Source: Alphaproteobacteria bacterium UBA2954 (lineage in GTDB: Bacteria > Pseudomonadota > Alphaproteobacteria > Puniceispirillales > Puniceispirillaceae). Taken from it: a stretch of DNA of 9,350 nt. The notes beneath the pieces were generated by a model that worked only from the letters and a program-made list of their open reading frames with translations, was not told the origin of the DNA and did not search any database. Shown piece by piece: positions 1 through 6,800 of this stretch. The number at the start of each line of letters is the position of its first letter. Position 1 is the first letter of the stretch. A program made the position numbers and the translations under genes. The DNA is taken from contig DEBO01000167.1 of the NCBI GenBank assembly GCA_002348585.1, positions 1 to 9,350 on the forward strand. The letters run 5' to 3'.

Positions 1-996
1 GCTTCTAATGAATAATTGGCCACGGTGTTTATTGATTATGTGTTTTACAATCGCAAGTCCGAGGCCGGTTCCCCCCATTTGTCGAGACCTACCTTTTTCA
101 ACACGGTAAAACCTCTCGGTCAGACGTGGAATATGCTTCTCGTCAATTCCATCACCATTATTTTTTATTGCTAATACTAAATTGCCTGTTTGGTGTTCAG
201 ATAGAGAGACATCGATTGTTGTGGATGGGTAACTGTATTTAAGTGCGTTATCCAAGAGATTGTGAAACACCTCTATAATTTCATCTAAGTCACCCCTAAT
301 TTGAGAAGTTTGCTCAGTATTTTTCCGAACATCATTAAACTCAATTTTATGCTTAGAGGTGTTTGCCCTGTAGGCTAAGGCATCAATTGCTGATTTTACT
401 GCTTCTTTAACTGATACTTGTCCAGAAGGCGCGATATGTTCCTCAATTTCTACGCGGGACAGAGAGAGCAAGTCGTCAATTAATCGTGACATTCTGTTAG
501 CTTCCTCATCCATGATTTTAAGGAAGTTCTCTCTGACATTTTGCTTCATTTCTAGGTTATTTCTCATTGTTTCTACAAAACCGAGAAGACTTGTAAGAGG
601 TGAACGTAATTCATGACTTACGTTTGCTACAAAGTCTCGTCTCATTTTTTCAATATTGTGCTGCAGAGTCATATCCATGAGCAAAACCGCCAGTCTATCA
701 TCTGATAGAGGTAGAATACGTCCAATCATATGACGGTATTCGTTAATTTTAGGCGTTGTAGAGAATTCAATTATCGAACCACAGGTGATACATGTTTCGA
801 CCTCCTTATGAAGATTGTTATATATAAGTTTATCGCTGAGTGAACTCCCAATGAGGTTCTCTCCCAAAAGCCTTATGCAAGCTCCATTGATTTCTTTGAT
901 TGTTAGGTCACCGTCTATCGTCAGAAAGGCATCATCAATCAATGAACCAAACTGTTGGACAGGGTTGACCGACGTTTTTTTTTGTTTTTCTGACAT
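1..996 (-). CDS. PhoR-like sensor histidine kinase without a membrane segment (3' end outside window)
   Basis: This is a two-component sensor kinase; 332 residues are visible and the frame is open at the window edge. Residues about 12-110 look like a PAS domain. The dimerisation/phosphoacceptor region follows, with FVANVSHELRSPLTSL and the phosphorylated His at 128. The ATPase domain has the N box HNLLDNALKYS (246-256), G1 NNGDGI (279-284), an F-box-like LTERFYRV and G2 GGTGLGLAIVKHI (308-320), so only a short tail is missing. The arrangement matches PhoR of the phosphate regulon, but the usual N-terminal membrane helices are absent. The start is the first ATG after an in-frame TGA at 1021-1023, so no upstream helix can be added. 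Codons 5-8 contain a run of nine A. trmL lies upstream on the same strand, 97 nt away. PhoR identity is inferred from similarity; a phoB or pst neighbour would have to lie beyond position 1. Kinase call certain, PhoR assignment moderate. Confidence 0.9.
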   Translation of the reverse strand, partial: MSEKQKKTSVNPVQQFGSLIDDAFLTIDGDLTIKEINGACIRLLGENLIGSSLSDKLIYNNLHKEVETCITCGSIIEFSTTPKINEYRHMIGRILPLSDDRLAVLLMDMTLQHNIEKMRRDFVANVSHELRSPLTSLLGFVETMRNNLEMKQNVRENFLKIMDEEANRMSRLIDDLLSLSRVEIEEHIAPSGQVSVKEAVKSAIDALAYRANTSKHKIEFNDVRKNTEQTSQIRGDLDEIIEVFHNLLDNALKYSYPSTTIDVSLSEHQTGNLVLAIKNNGDGIDEKHIPRLTERFYRVEKGRSRQMGGTGLGLAIVKHIINKHRGQLFIRS

Positions 997-1093
997 ACCT
1001 TTTGGGGTTTCTCTAGTTTCTCATGCGGTTAAATTATGAATATTTCCTGATTAAATTTTGACGTTGCAATATTATTTACCTCAAACCAGGAAA

Positions 1094-1555
1094 TTAGTGA
1101 CTTAAAAAGTTGTTTTGTTTCCAAGCCTCAAAAACTATAACCGATACTGCATTAGATAAATTCATACTGCGAGATTCATGGCCCATTGGTATGAACAATT
1201 TTTGTGAGACATCTAAATTCTGATGCACTGATTCAGGAAGACCGCTTGTCTCAGCGCCAAAAAGAAGTGTGTCTTCTGGTGAGAATATTACTTTGTCATA
1301 GCGCACACTGCCAAATTTAGTTACAGCCCATAGTCTGTCTGAACGATAATGGTCTAAATAGTCATCAAGCGATGCCCATTTTTTTACAAATGCCAAGTCT
1401 TTATAATCTAGCCCTGCTCTCCTGCAAGATTTCTCATCCAAGCTGAAACCTAGTGGTTCGATTAAATGAAGCCTGGCGCCTGTGTTAGCGCACAGCCGGA
1501 TGATATTTCCTGTATTGGGTGGTATCTTAGGTTGGTAGAGGACAACGTTAAACAT
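1094..1555 (-). CDS. trmL: tRNA (cytidine/uridine-34-2'-O)-methyltransferase TrmL
   Basis: This SPOUT-class RNA methyltransferase of 153 residues should use S-adenosylmethionine to 2'-O-methylate the wobble base 34 of leucine tRNAs in the cytoplasm, as known for E. coli TrmL (about 157 residues). All three family motifs are present: NTGNIIRLCANTG (14-26), LLFGAETSGLP (97-107) and the knot motif IPMGHESRSMNLSNAVSV (122-139), whose loop binds the cofactor. Near-identity with TrmL at the N-terminus (VLYQPKIPPNTGNI) supports the ATG start at 1555; an upstream in-frame TTG at 1564 would add only three residues. No convincing Shine-Dalgarno is visible. It is divergent from the thiamine diphosphokinase gene and lies upstream of the kinase gene on the same strand. 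Confidence 0.93.
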   Translation of the reverse strand: MFNVVLYQPKIPPNTGNIIRLCANTGARLHLIEPLGFSLDEKSCRRAGLDYKDLAFVKKWASLDDYLDHYRSDRLWAVTKFGSVRYDKVIFSPEDTLLFGAETSGLPESVHQNLDVSQKLFIPMGHESRSMNLSNAVSVIVFEAWKQNNFLSH

Positions 1556-1642
1556 TTTTTTCAATAAAATTTAATGAATTTCTCATAAAATAATGGGCAT
1601 ACTGACTACGAACGCAGTCCGCTTATTTTAGGATCCTAATTG

Positions 1643-1669
1643 TTGAAACTGTAATTATTTTGTTACTGT
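1643..1669 (+). promoter_or_regulatory. Possible promoter for the thiamine diphosphokinase gene
   Basis: A TTGAAA (-35-like, 1643-1648) and a TACTGT (-10-like, 1664-1669) are separated by 15 nt, shorter than the usual 17. Transcription would begin about where the ATG at 1676 lies, which would fit a leaderless mRNA and the absence of a ribosome binding site. The match is weak and the region is AT-rich, so this is only a candidate. Confidence 0.22.
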
Positions 1670-1675
1670 GTGTTT

Positions 1676-2365
1676 ATGGTAAAACAAACATTCTCTTCTG
1701 TCATTTCTGATAACGACATCACCATACTTGTAGGTAATGGGGCGTGCGATTTGACGCAACTTTCAAAGTCGCCAAAAGGTAAAGTAATTGCAGTAGACGG
1801 AGGCCTGCGGCATGTTTTGAAGGCTGGGTTGACCCCCAACGCTGTGATTGGCGATATGGATTCAGCAGAACTGTCTGATCTAAAAGTAGCAGGTCGGAAC
1901 GCCGCTATTTACAAAAGTGATGATCAGGATACAACAGATTTTGAAAAGGCATTGTTAGCCTTAGAGGCACCACTTTGCCTTGCTTATGGCTTCTTAGGAT
2001 TAAGGATTGACCATATGCTAGCCTGCCTTTCAGTACTAGCCCGCTTTACAGACAGGCATAAGGTAATTTTGGTGGGTGCGGATGACCTTGTGTATGTCAC
2101 AAAGGGTCCATTTTCAATGCACCTGTCAGCAGAAGCACGGCTGTCTCTCTGGCCAATTACACCTATAAAATTTGCTACCTCTTCTGGGTTGGTCTGGCCT
2201 ATAGACGGACTGACGCTGGCACCTGACGGGCAGGTGGCAACATCAAATAAGATGAAAGAAGACTGGCTTTCAGTCACACCAGACAATAAGGCTGAAGGGG
2301 TTTATGCGATTTGTTGCGCGCCTGAGTTTCTGCCGCAGATGATAACAGCAGTAACAAAAGGATAA
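1676..2365 (+). CDS. thiN: Thiamine diphosphokinase (thiamine pyrophosphokinase)
   Basis: The enzyme transfers pyrophosphate from ATP to thiamine, giving thiamine diphosphate, and so completes salvage of imported thiamine in the cytoplasm. The 229-residue protein shows the family signatures in order: VIAVDGG (37-43), AVIGDMDS (56-63), the catalytic acidic stretch DQDTTDFEKAL (83-93) and GLRIDHMLACL (108-118), a variant of the usual GGRxDHxLAN. A C-terminal DGQVATSNKM (184-193) corresponds to the thiamine-binding beta domain with its TSN. ATG at 1676 is preferred; a GTG at 1670 would add two residues. No Shine-Dalgarno precedes either start. The gene runs divergently from trmL and ends 3 nt from the stop codon of the convergent acyltransferase gene. 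No TPP riboswitch was seen upstream. Confidence 0.9.
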   Translation: MVKQTFSSVISDNDITILVGNGACDLTQLSKSPKGKVIAVDGGLRHVLKAGLTPNAVIGDMDSAELSDLKVAGRNAAIYKSDDQDTTDFEKALLALEAPLCLAYGFLGLRIDHMLACLSVLARFTDRHKVILVGADDLVYVTKGPFSMHLSAEARLSLWPITPIKFATSSGLVWPIDGLTLAPDGQVATSNKMKEDWLSVTPDNKAEGVYAICCAPEFLPQMITAVTKG

Positions 2366-2368
2366 TCT

Positions 2369-3220
2369 TTAGCTATGGTCAACTTGGCCATAAGTGCGTT
2401 GCCGAAGAAAGTCAATCATGTCATTGCGGGTAGCAAACTGGTCCAAATCTCTGCTGTTTAAGGGGGAGCGTATTGTGACATTAACCTGCCTGTTCATTTG
2501 TTTGCAGATTTCACGGAACATCAATGAATAGCCAAGTGTGACAGACAGGCGTCTGGCCGCCTGATACACAACAGAATTCCGGCCTTCAAAGAAAAACGGA
2601 ACAATTGTAGTATTCTTTGTCTGTGCCAGTTTTGCTGCAAAAGTTTTCCAATCACTGTCAAAAGCTGGCCCAATCAGATTCGGAGATAACGAAATACCCC
2701 CCGCCGGGAAGATAATCACAGCACCGTCATTTTTCAGATGTCGATGGGCTTCGCGCCGGGTTTCCAAGTTGGTTGCCAACGCCGTTTCACTTTCTGCAAA
2801 ATCTATTGGCAGAATTTTGTCCATAACAGCAGGGGCCTGACGCAGGACCTGATGTGTTATAATTTTATAATCCTGACGAATTTCAGACATCATGGCGCAT
2901 AGAACAAGACCGTCAATAACACCGAAAGGGTGGTTGGCTATCACCAGAACCGGCCCAGTTTTTGGAATATTCGCTCCGCTTTCCCTTTTGGCCTGATACG
3001 AAATATTCAATCTCTTTAGCGCATCAGTCCAGAACATCTCACGTGGGCGTTCATCCTCCACATAGTCAAAATAAAGCTTTTTGATCTTGGGCTGCCCGGT
3101 TACTTTTTCCATCGCTCGAATAAAACCAGAGGCCAGCGGCCCCATTTCGCCATTGGCGAATGAAAAAATCGGATGGGCATCTAATGTTGTGCTACTTGCG
3201 GGCGAAGTAATGCTGCTCAT
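2369..3220 (-). CDS. PlsC-like lysophospholipid/glycerolipid acyltransferase
   Basis: This 283-residue membrane-associated acyltransferase of the PlsC/LPLAT superfamily probably moves an acyl chain onto a lysolipid. The catalytic block is ANHPFGVIDG (95-104) with H97 and D103. Block II may be absent or diverged, block III is FPAGGIS (171-177, in place of FPEGTRS), and block IV is IVPFFFEGRNS (206-216). The His-Asp spacing is HX5D rather than the classical HX4D, which points to the NHPFG(G/V)xDG branch often annotated as hemolysin-like acyltransferase or ornithine-lipid OlsA-like. The true substrate cannot be told from sequence. The ATG at 3220 is preceded by GGAAAAG at a good distance. The purine permease gene lies 59 nt upstream on the same strand, so cotranscription is plausible though no functional link is obvious. 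It is convergent with thiN across a 3-nt gap. Confidence 0.85.
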   Translation of the reverse strand: MSSITSPASSTTLDAHPIFSFANGEMGPLASGFIRAMEKVTGQPKIKKLYFDYVEDERPREMFWTDALKRLNISYQAKRESGANIPKTGPVLVIANHPFGVIDGLVLCAMMSEIRQDYKIITHQVLRQAPAVMDKILPIDFAESETALATNLETRREAHRHLKNDGAVIIFPAGGISLSPNLIGPAFDSDWKTFAAKLAQTKNTTIVPFFFEGRNSVVYQAARRLSVTLGYSLMFREICKQMNRQVNVTIRSPLNSRDLDQFATRNDMIDFLRQRTYGQVDHS

Positions 3221-3279
3221 TGCGCTTTTCCAATCTGAGCTTTTATATCTGACGACTGGCGGTGTTTCGTTTCAGTCGC

Positions 3280-4575
3280 CTAACCATAATATTGCAGAGC
3301 AAGCCAAATCAAGCCGAAAGCTGAGATCATAAGACTGCCGGTATTAATCTCATCATTTCTGCCGCTTACAAAGCGAATGCCAACATAAGCTAGAAACCCG
3401 ATGCTGATGCCAGCAGCAATTGAAAATGTCAGGGGCATTAAAATAATTGTCAACAGAACAGGCAATGCCACAGACATATCTGTCCAGTCAATGCGGGCCA
3501 GACCACCAAGAAAACCAGCGGCAACAAAAATCAATGCCGGAGCAGTTGCAAAAGCCGGAATGGAGGCGAATAATGGTTCAAAAAACAAGCAGATGCCGAA
3601 CAATACTGCAACAGTGACAGCCACTAGCCCAGTACGGCCACCACTGCGGATGCCAGCCGCACTCTCCAGATAGGTGGTCAGATTTGACGTCCCCAGCAGG
3701 CTGCCAAACACACTTGCTGATGTATCTGCCAAAACAGCTTTATCAAGGTTCTGAATTGTACCATCTTTTTTGCGCAGGCCGGCTGGCTCAGCAATTGCTG
3801 TCAATGTACCTGTTGTATCAAAGAAATCGACAAAGAACATGACAAACACAACAGATAAAAATGCAGGTGTGGCAAGCGCGGAAAAATCAAGTTGAAATGC
3901 CGCGCTGGTCAGAGGTGGCGCTGAGACGACACCACCAAATTCAGCTAGCCCTGTCAACCAGCCGATGATGCTTAACCCTAAAATTGTTAGAAGAATACCA
4001 CTTTTGAACCCGCGATGAACCAGACCTGCCATGATGATAAGACCAAGGACGGCCAATCCGGTTTCAGCCGTGTTCAGGGGGCCGAGCCCAACCAGCGTAT
4101 CCGGATTGTCAACAATGATGCCTGCTCCTGTCAGCCCAATCATTGCTAGAAACAAACCAATACCAGCTGTAATGGCAATCTGTAACGCAGCAGGGATAGA
4201 AAGGATCATCCAGGAACGTGCGCGGCTGAGAGAGAAAATGAAGAAAGCGATAGAGGATACAAATACCGCAGCCAGAGCCTGCTGCCAGCTGAGACCATAG
4301 CCAAGAACTACAACATAAGCAAAATAGGCATTCAGCCCCATGCCAGGCGCAACAGCCACAGGCCATTTCGCATACAGCCCCATAATCAGCGTACCCAGCA
4401 TCGTGGCAAATATAGTTGCTACAAAAGCCGCCCCAAAATCAATGCCTGCATCAGATAAAATCGCAGGGTTCACGGCAATTATGAACGCCATAGTCAGAAA
4501 AGTGCTTAACCCTGCAAACAGCTCAGTTCGGACGCTTACCCCATGCTGCTGAAGTGCGAAAAACTTTGAAACCAT
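3280..4575 (-). CDS. NCS2 family purine permease, AzgA-type (adenine/guanine/hypoxanthine)
   Basis: This inner-membrane permease of 431 residues probably imports purine bases by proton symport. Features of the AzgA branch of NCS2 are clear: the first helix GLSTFLTMAFIIAVNP (22-37), APGMGLNAYFAY (76-87), VDFFDTTGTLTAIAEPAG (249-266) and the substrate-site region TSNLTTYLESAAGI (296-309) followed by GGRTG (312-316). The length is normal for the group and many hydrophobic segments span the protein. The start is decided by GAAGG (4584-4588), which sits 8 nt before the ATG at 4575; the longer in-frame GTG at 4590 overlaps that ribosome binding site and is rejected. The gene is divergent from bioY, and its leader can fold into a hairpin at 4601-4632. 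Exact base specificity (adenine versus guanine/hypoxanthine) cannot be assigned. Confidence 0.92.
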   Translation of the reverse strand: MVSKFFALQQHGVSVRTELFAGLSTFLTMAFIIAVNPAILSDAGIDFGAAFVATIFATMLGTLIMGLYAKWPVAVAPGMGLNAYFAYVVVLGYGLSWQQALAAVFVSSIAFFIFSLSRARSWMILSIPAALQIAITAGIGLFLAMIGLTGAGIIVDNPDTLVGLGPLNTAETGLAVLGLIIMAGLVHRGFKSGILLTILGLSIIGWLTGLAEFGGVVSAPPLTSAAFQLDFSALATPAFLSVVFVMFFVDFFDTTGTLTAIAEPAGLRKKDGTIQNLDKAVLADTSASVFGSLLGTSNLTTYLESAAGIRSGGRTGLVAVTVAVLFGICLFFEPLFASIPAFATAPALIFVAAGFLGGLARIDWTDMSVALPVLLTIILMPLTFSIAAGISIGFLAYVGIRFVSGRNDEINTGSLMISAFGLIWLALQYYG

Positions 4576-4600
4576 AGGCAATACCTTCACAAATAATCAC

Positions 4601-4632
4601 AAGCGATTAAGAAACAAAATCTTACCACGCTT
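4601..4632 (-). promoter_or_regulatory. Leader hairpin upstream of the purine permease gene
   Basis: The inverted repeat has an outer stem AAGCG/CGCTT (4601-4605 with 4628-4632) and an inner stem TAAGA/TCTTA (4608-4612 with 4620-4624), separated by a small AT/CCA internal loop, with a 7-nt apical loop. It lies 12 nt upstream of the permease ribosome binding site on the permease-sense strand. It does not match the purine riboswitch core as I know it. Whether it is an RNA element or a DNA operator is unknown. Confidence 0.35.
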
Positions 4633-4771
4633 AGCGTCAGCTCATCTGCAACACTGTTCGGTTTGACTGCTTCTTGAATATGACACGTTTTATACTAGTA
4701 AAATTTCTCAATAGCGATTATTAATTTTCGAGATAGTAATGTTATGTGTTGTTTTAGCACGAGAGACGACA

Positions 4772-4795
4772 GATTTTCCCACTAGGGGGAAAATC
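4772..4795 (+). promoter_or_regulatory. Perfect 9-bp inverted repeat in the bioY leader
   Basis: The arms GATTTTCCC (4772-4780) and GGGAAAATC (4787-4795) are exact reverse complements around a 6-nt spacer ACTAGG, and end 36 nt before the bioY ATG. No T-tract follows, so it is not an intrinsic terminator. It could be a dyad operator or an RNA hairpin. It does not resemble the BioR box of other alphaproteobacteria (TTATmkATAA). Function is inferred from position only. Confidence 0.5.
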
Positions 4796-4831
4796 AACCT
4801 GACTAATCCTGGTAAAAAGGAAAACGAAAAT

Positions 4832-5413
4832 ATGTTTCAGGCTTCAGATTTTAAGTTCACACAAGTGCGTCCGTCACTGGTTCCACAGCTGACAGGTTCA
4901 GCTGCCTATCAGTTCCTAGCTGTGATTGTCGGTATCACTCTCCTGACTGCATCAGCGCATATCAAAATTCCATTTTATCCAGTACCACTTACCATGCAAA
5001 CTTTGGTCGTTCTCGGTATTGGCATGATTTATGGTGCCGGTCTTGGAGGTGCAACATTGTTAGGCTACCTAGTAGCAGGTTTTATTGGTCTGCCTGTCTT
5101 TGCTGGCGGCGCAGGCATGGCTTATATGATGGGGCCAACAGGCGGTTATCTAGCTGGTTTCTTCGCGGCGGCAGTTGTTTTGGGTTCGCTGGCGGAACGA
5201 GGATGGACACGTAACTGGGCCACTGCAGCAGCGGCTATGCTGGTAGGGAATGCTATCATTTATTTGCTTGGGGTGGGATGGCTAACGTCGATTATTGGCT
5301 GGGATAAGGCTGTTCAGTTCGGGTTGCTGCCCTTTTTGTTTGGAGATGCTTTGAAGCTAATTATTGCCGCGCTAGGCGTCCCTTACCTTTGGTCAAAACT
5401 GCATCAAAAGTAA
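4832..5413 (+). CDS. bioY: BioY family biotin transporter (S component)
   Basis: BioY is the biotin-binding membrane protein of ECF-type uptake; some BioY proteins also work without the energising BioM/BioN subunits. The 193-residue product has about six membrane segments and family motifs: IPFYPVPLTMQTLVVLG (46-62), GLPVFAGG (86-93), MGPTGGYLAGF (100-110) and GDALK (171-175). No bioM or bioN is adjacent, so this may be a solitary BioY or use a shared ECF module. The ATG at 4832 has AAGGA (4817-4821) 10 nt upstream. An in-frame ATG at 4739 would add 31 residues that are hydrophilic, unlike BioY, and would place the leader inverted repeat inside the coding region, so it is rejected. A terminator-like structure follows, shared with the convergent carrier gene. 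Confidence 0.92.
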   Translation: MFQASDFKFTQVRPSLVPQLTGSAAYQFLAVIVGITLLTASAHIKIPFYPVPLTMQTLVVLGIGMIYGAGLGGATLLGYLVAGFIGLPVFAGGAGMAYMMGPTGGYLAGFFAAAVVLGSLAERGWTRNWATAAAAMLVGNAIIYLLGVGWLTSIIGWDKAVQFGLLPFLFGDALKLIIAALGVPYLWSKLHQK

Positions 5414-5421
5414 GTTCAGAG

Positions 5422-5475
5422 AAAAAGGTGAATAGGAGGGAGCTAACCGCTCTGTCCCTTTTTGAGCTATTCATC
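5422..5475. terminator. Putative bidirectional terminator between bioY and the AEC carrier gene
   Basis: AAAAAGG (5422-5428) and CCCTTTTT (5456-5463) flank a GC-rich core containing GAGC/GCTC (5440-5443 with 5449-5452), so a T-tract follows a stem on either strand. A further pair, GGTGAATAG (5427-5435) with CTATTCATC (5467-5475), is complementary apart from one G-T wobble and gives an alternative longer stem. It separates two convergent genes, which suits a two-way terminator. It overlaps the stop codon of the carrier gene by 2 nt. Confidence 0.55.
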
Positions 5476-6430
5476 AAGTTGGGACCAGTATAAAAGTAAA
5501 ATACATAATCGCAGGCACACTGACACTGGCCATCAAGGTTGTGAGCATAATTGATGTTGCTGTTCGGCCTCCGTAGGCACCGTAAAATTCTGCGAGATTG
5601 AACACATTTGCAGCAATTGGAAGACAGCTAAAAATCAGTGCGATTTTTATCCACAGCGGGTCAAAGGGTTGTGGGCCAAATGCTGGAAAGCTCAGGAATA
5701 CAAGTGCCATCATCAGCGGATGTACAAATAATTTGAACAGGGTGACCGCTGTTAATTCACCCCAGGCGGCACGGACAGGCTGGCCTACAAGTGCTATACC
5801 AAGAGCAAAAAGCGCCGTAGGTGCAGCTGCACCAGCTAGAAGGTCTAAAAATAATGCTGGCATGGCAGGCATAGTCAACCCACTTGCAGAAAAGGTTATT
5901 GCGACAAAAACGGACATTAGCAAAGGGTTCTTTATCAGAGACGATAGTGTCTTTAAAAGCATATTCCCAGAGGAACTTTTATCTGCATTGTGTGTAAACA
6001 AAGCGACCAGAAACACCAAAACCATGTTATTCACAACCAGTATCACGGCCATGGGCACAGCAGCATCTTCACCAAATGCCAATAAGGCTAACGGCACGCC
6101 GATGTACCCATAATTTGGATAGCAGGCGTTCAGGCTGAAAAGGCTAGCTTCATTGCGTTTTAACTTGAGAATGAAACGGCTGACTATAAAGCCCATAATG
6201 AAAAGTGTTAATGTGACGAGCTCATAACGCAGGGTAAATTCAGGGTTGAATATATCATTCAGTGGCTGTGAAGTGATTGCCACAAACATGAAGGGTGGCA
6301 GTACAACATAAAACACATACCTTGAGATCATGCGGCCATCTGCAGCCGAAAACCAGCCTCGAAGTCTTGTCAGACTGCCGAGCAGAATTATCCCAAAAAA
6401 TGGTATTGTCAACGACAAGATATCAATCAT
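5474..6430 (-). CDS. AEC family transporter (auxin efflux carrier-like permease)
   Basis: This inner-membrane carrier has 318 residues and about ten predicted membrane segments, the normal length and topology for bacterial AEC proteins. Typical features are the opening IPFFGIILLG (9-18), ISRYVFYVVLPP (35-46), the conserved unwound-helix motif YPNYGYIGVPLAL (104-116), GAAAPTALFALGIAL (200-214) and the second-half LPIAANVFNLAEFYG (270-284). Characterised bacterial members move malate, malonate or other carboxylates; the substrate here cannot be predicted. The ATG at 6430 has no strong Shine-Dalgarno. The gene for a small acidic protein lies 67 nt upstream on the same strand, and a near-palindrome lies in the gap. 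It is convergent with bioY. Confidence 0.9.
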   Translation of the reverse strand: MIDILSLTIPFFGIILLGSLTRLRGWFSAADGRMISRYVFYVVLPPFMFVAITSQPLNDIFNPEFTLRYELVTLTLFIMGFIVSRFILKLKRNEASLFSLNACYPNYGYIGVPLALLAFGEDAAVPMAVILVVNNMVLVFLVALFTHNADKSSSGNMLLKTLSSLIKNPLLMSVFVAITFSASGLTMPAMPALFLDLLAGAAAPTALFALGIALVGQPVRAAWGELTAVTLFKLFVHPLMMALVFLSFPAFGPQPFDPLWIKIALIFSCLPIAANVFNLAEFYGAYGGRTATSIMLTTLMASVSVPAIMYFTFILVPT

Positions 6431-6461
6431 GTGACGTTATAAGCTGGGGTGAGAGCTTTGC

Positions 6462-6477
6462 GCAATATTAATGTTGC
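6462..6477. promoter_or_regulatory. Near-palindrome upstream of the AEC carrier gene
   Basis: GCAATATTAATGTTGC is self-complementary over 16 nt apart from one mismatched pair and lies 31 nt upstream of the carrier start codon. It could be an operator for a local regulator, but no regulator gene is visible in the window and AT-rich palindromes of this size can occur by chance. Confidence 0.25.
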
Positions 6478-6497
6478 TTTGCGGATTGTTACTCAAT

Positions 6498-6800
6498 TCA
6501 GCCGTTATCGTTTGTTGGTGTTTTTGTGTAATGCTCTCGCGCCTGATGCTGATCAAGTTCACCAAGCATATCAAGAGCGTCAGAACTGTCCATAACCTCG
6601 GCCTCGCCACTAGCTTCAATCATATCAATTAGTTTATCCTCAGGAGACTCAGCCTCATCATGCAGAATAGTCACAGCAATCAAGGCTGCAATGGTTGTTG
6701 TCACGACCTTTTTTTGTTGCCCTTTTTCTGACTTTACCGTTCTGGGCTTAAAGGGAATGATGTCTCCACTTAACCGCATTTCATGGTCAGTTGTCTGCAT
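6498..6800 (-). CDS. Small acidic protein of unknown function
   Basis: I do not recognise this 100-residue product. It opens with a polar, basic segment (MRLSGDIIPFKPR, 8-20; then KSEKGQQKK, 23-31), has a short hydrophobic run VVTTTIAALIAVTIL (32-46) and continues with a strongly acidic, probably helical half rich in D and E (48-84). The hydrophobic run is marginal for a membrane helix. No cysteine and no obvious metal or nucleotide motif is present. The coding call rests on a strong ribosome binding site, AAGGAG (6810-6815), 9 nt before the ATG, and on an open frame between flanking genes. It precedes the AEC gene on the same strand by 67 nt and is divergent from the photolyase-like gene. 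A small membrane-associated or regulatory protein is possible, but that is a guess. Confidence 0.6.
   Translation of the reverse strand: MQTTDHEMRLSGDIIPFKPRTVKSEKGQQKKVVTTTIAALIAVTILHDEAESPEDKLIDMIEASGEAEVMDSSDALDMLGELDQHQAREHYTKTPTNDNG

Noticed and set aside
1984..2286. 100-codon minus-strand frame inside thiN
   Set aside because: Shadow of the well-supported thiamine diphosphokinase gene with no motif of its own.
4797..4812. ACCTGA-containing stretch suggesting a TPP riboswitch before bioY
   Set aside because: The upstream CTGAGA block and the conserved helices of the TPP aptamer are missing.
4739..4831. N-terminal extension of BioY from the ATG at 4739
   Set aside because: The 31 extra residues are hydrophilic and unlike BioY, the upstream ATG has no ribosome binding site, and the leader dyad would fall inside the coding region.
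6437..6619. 60-codon minus-strand frame overlapping the small acidic protein gene
   Set aside because: It starts inside the better supported gene in another frame and has no ribosome binding site of note.
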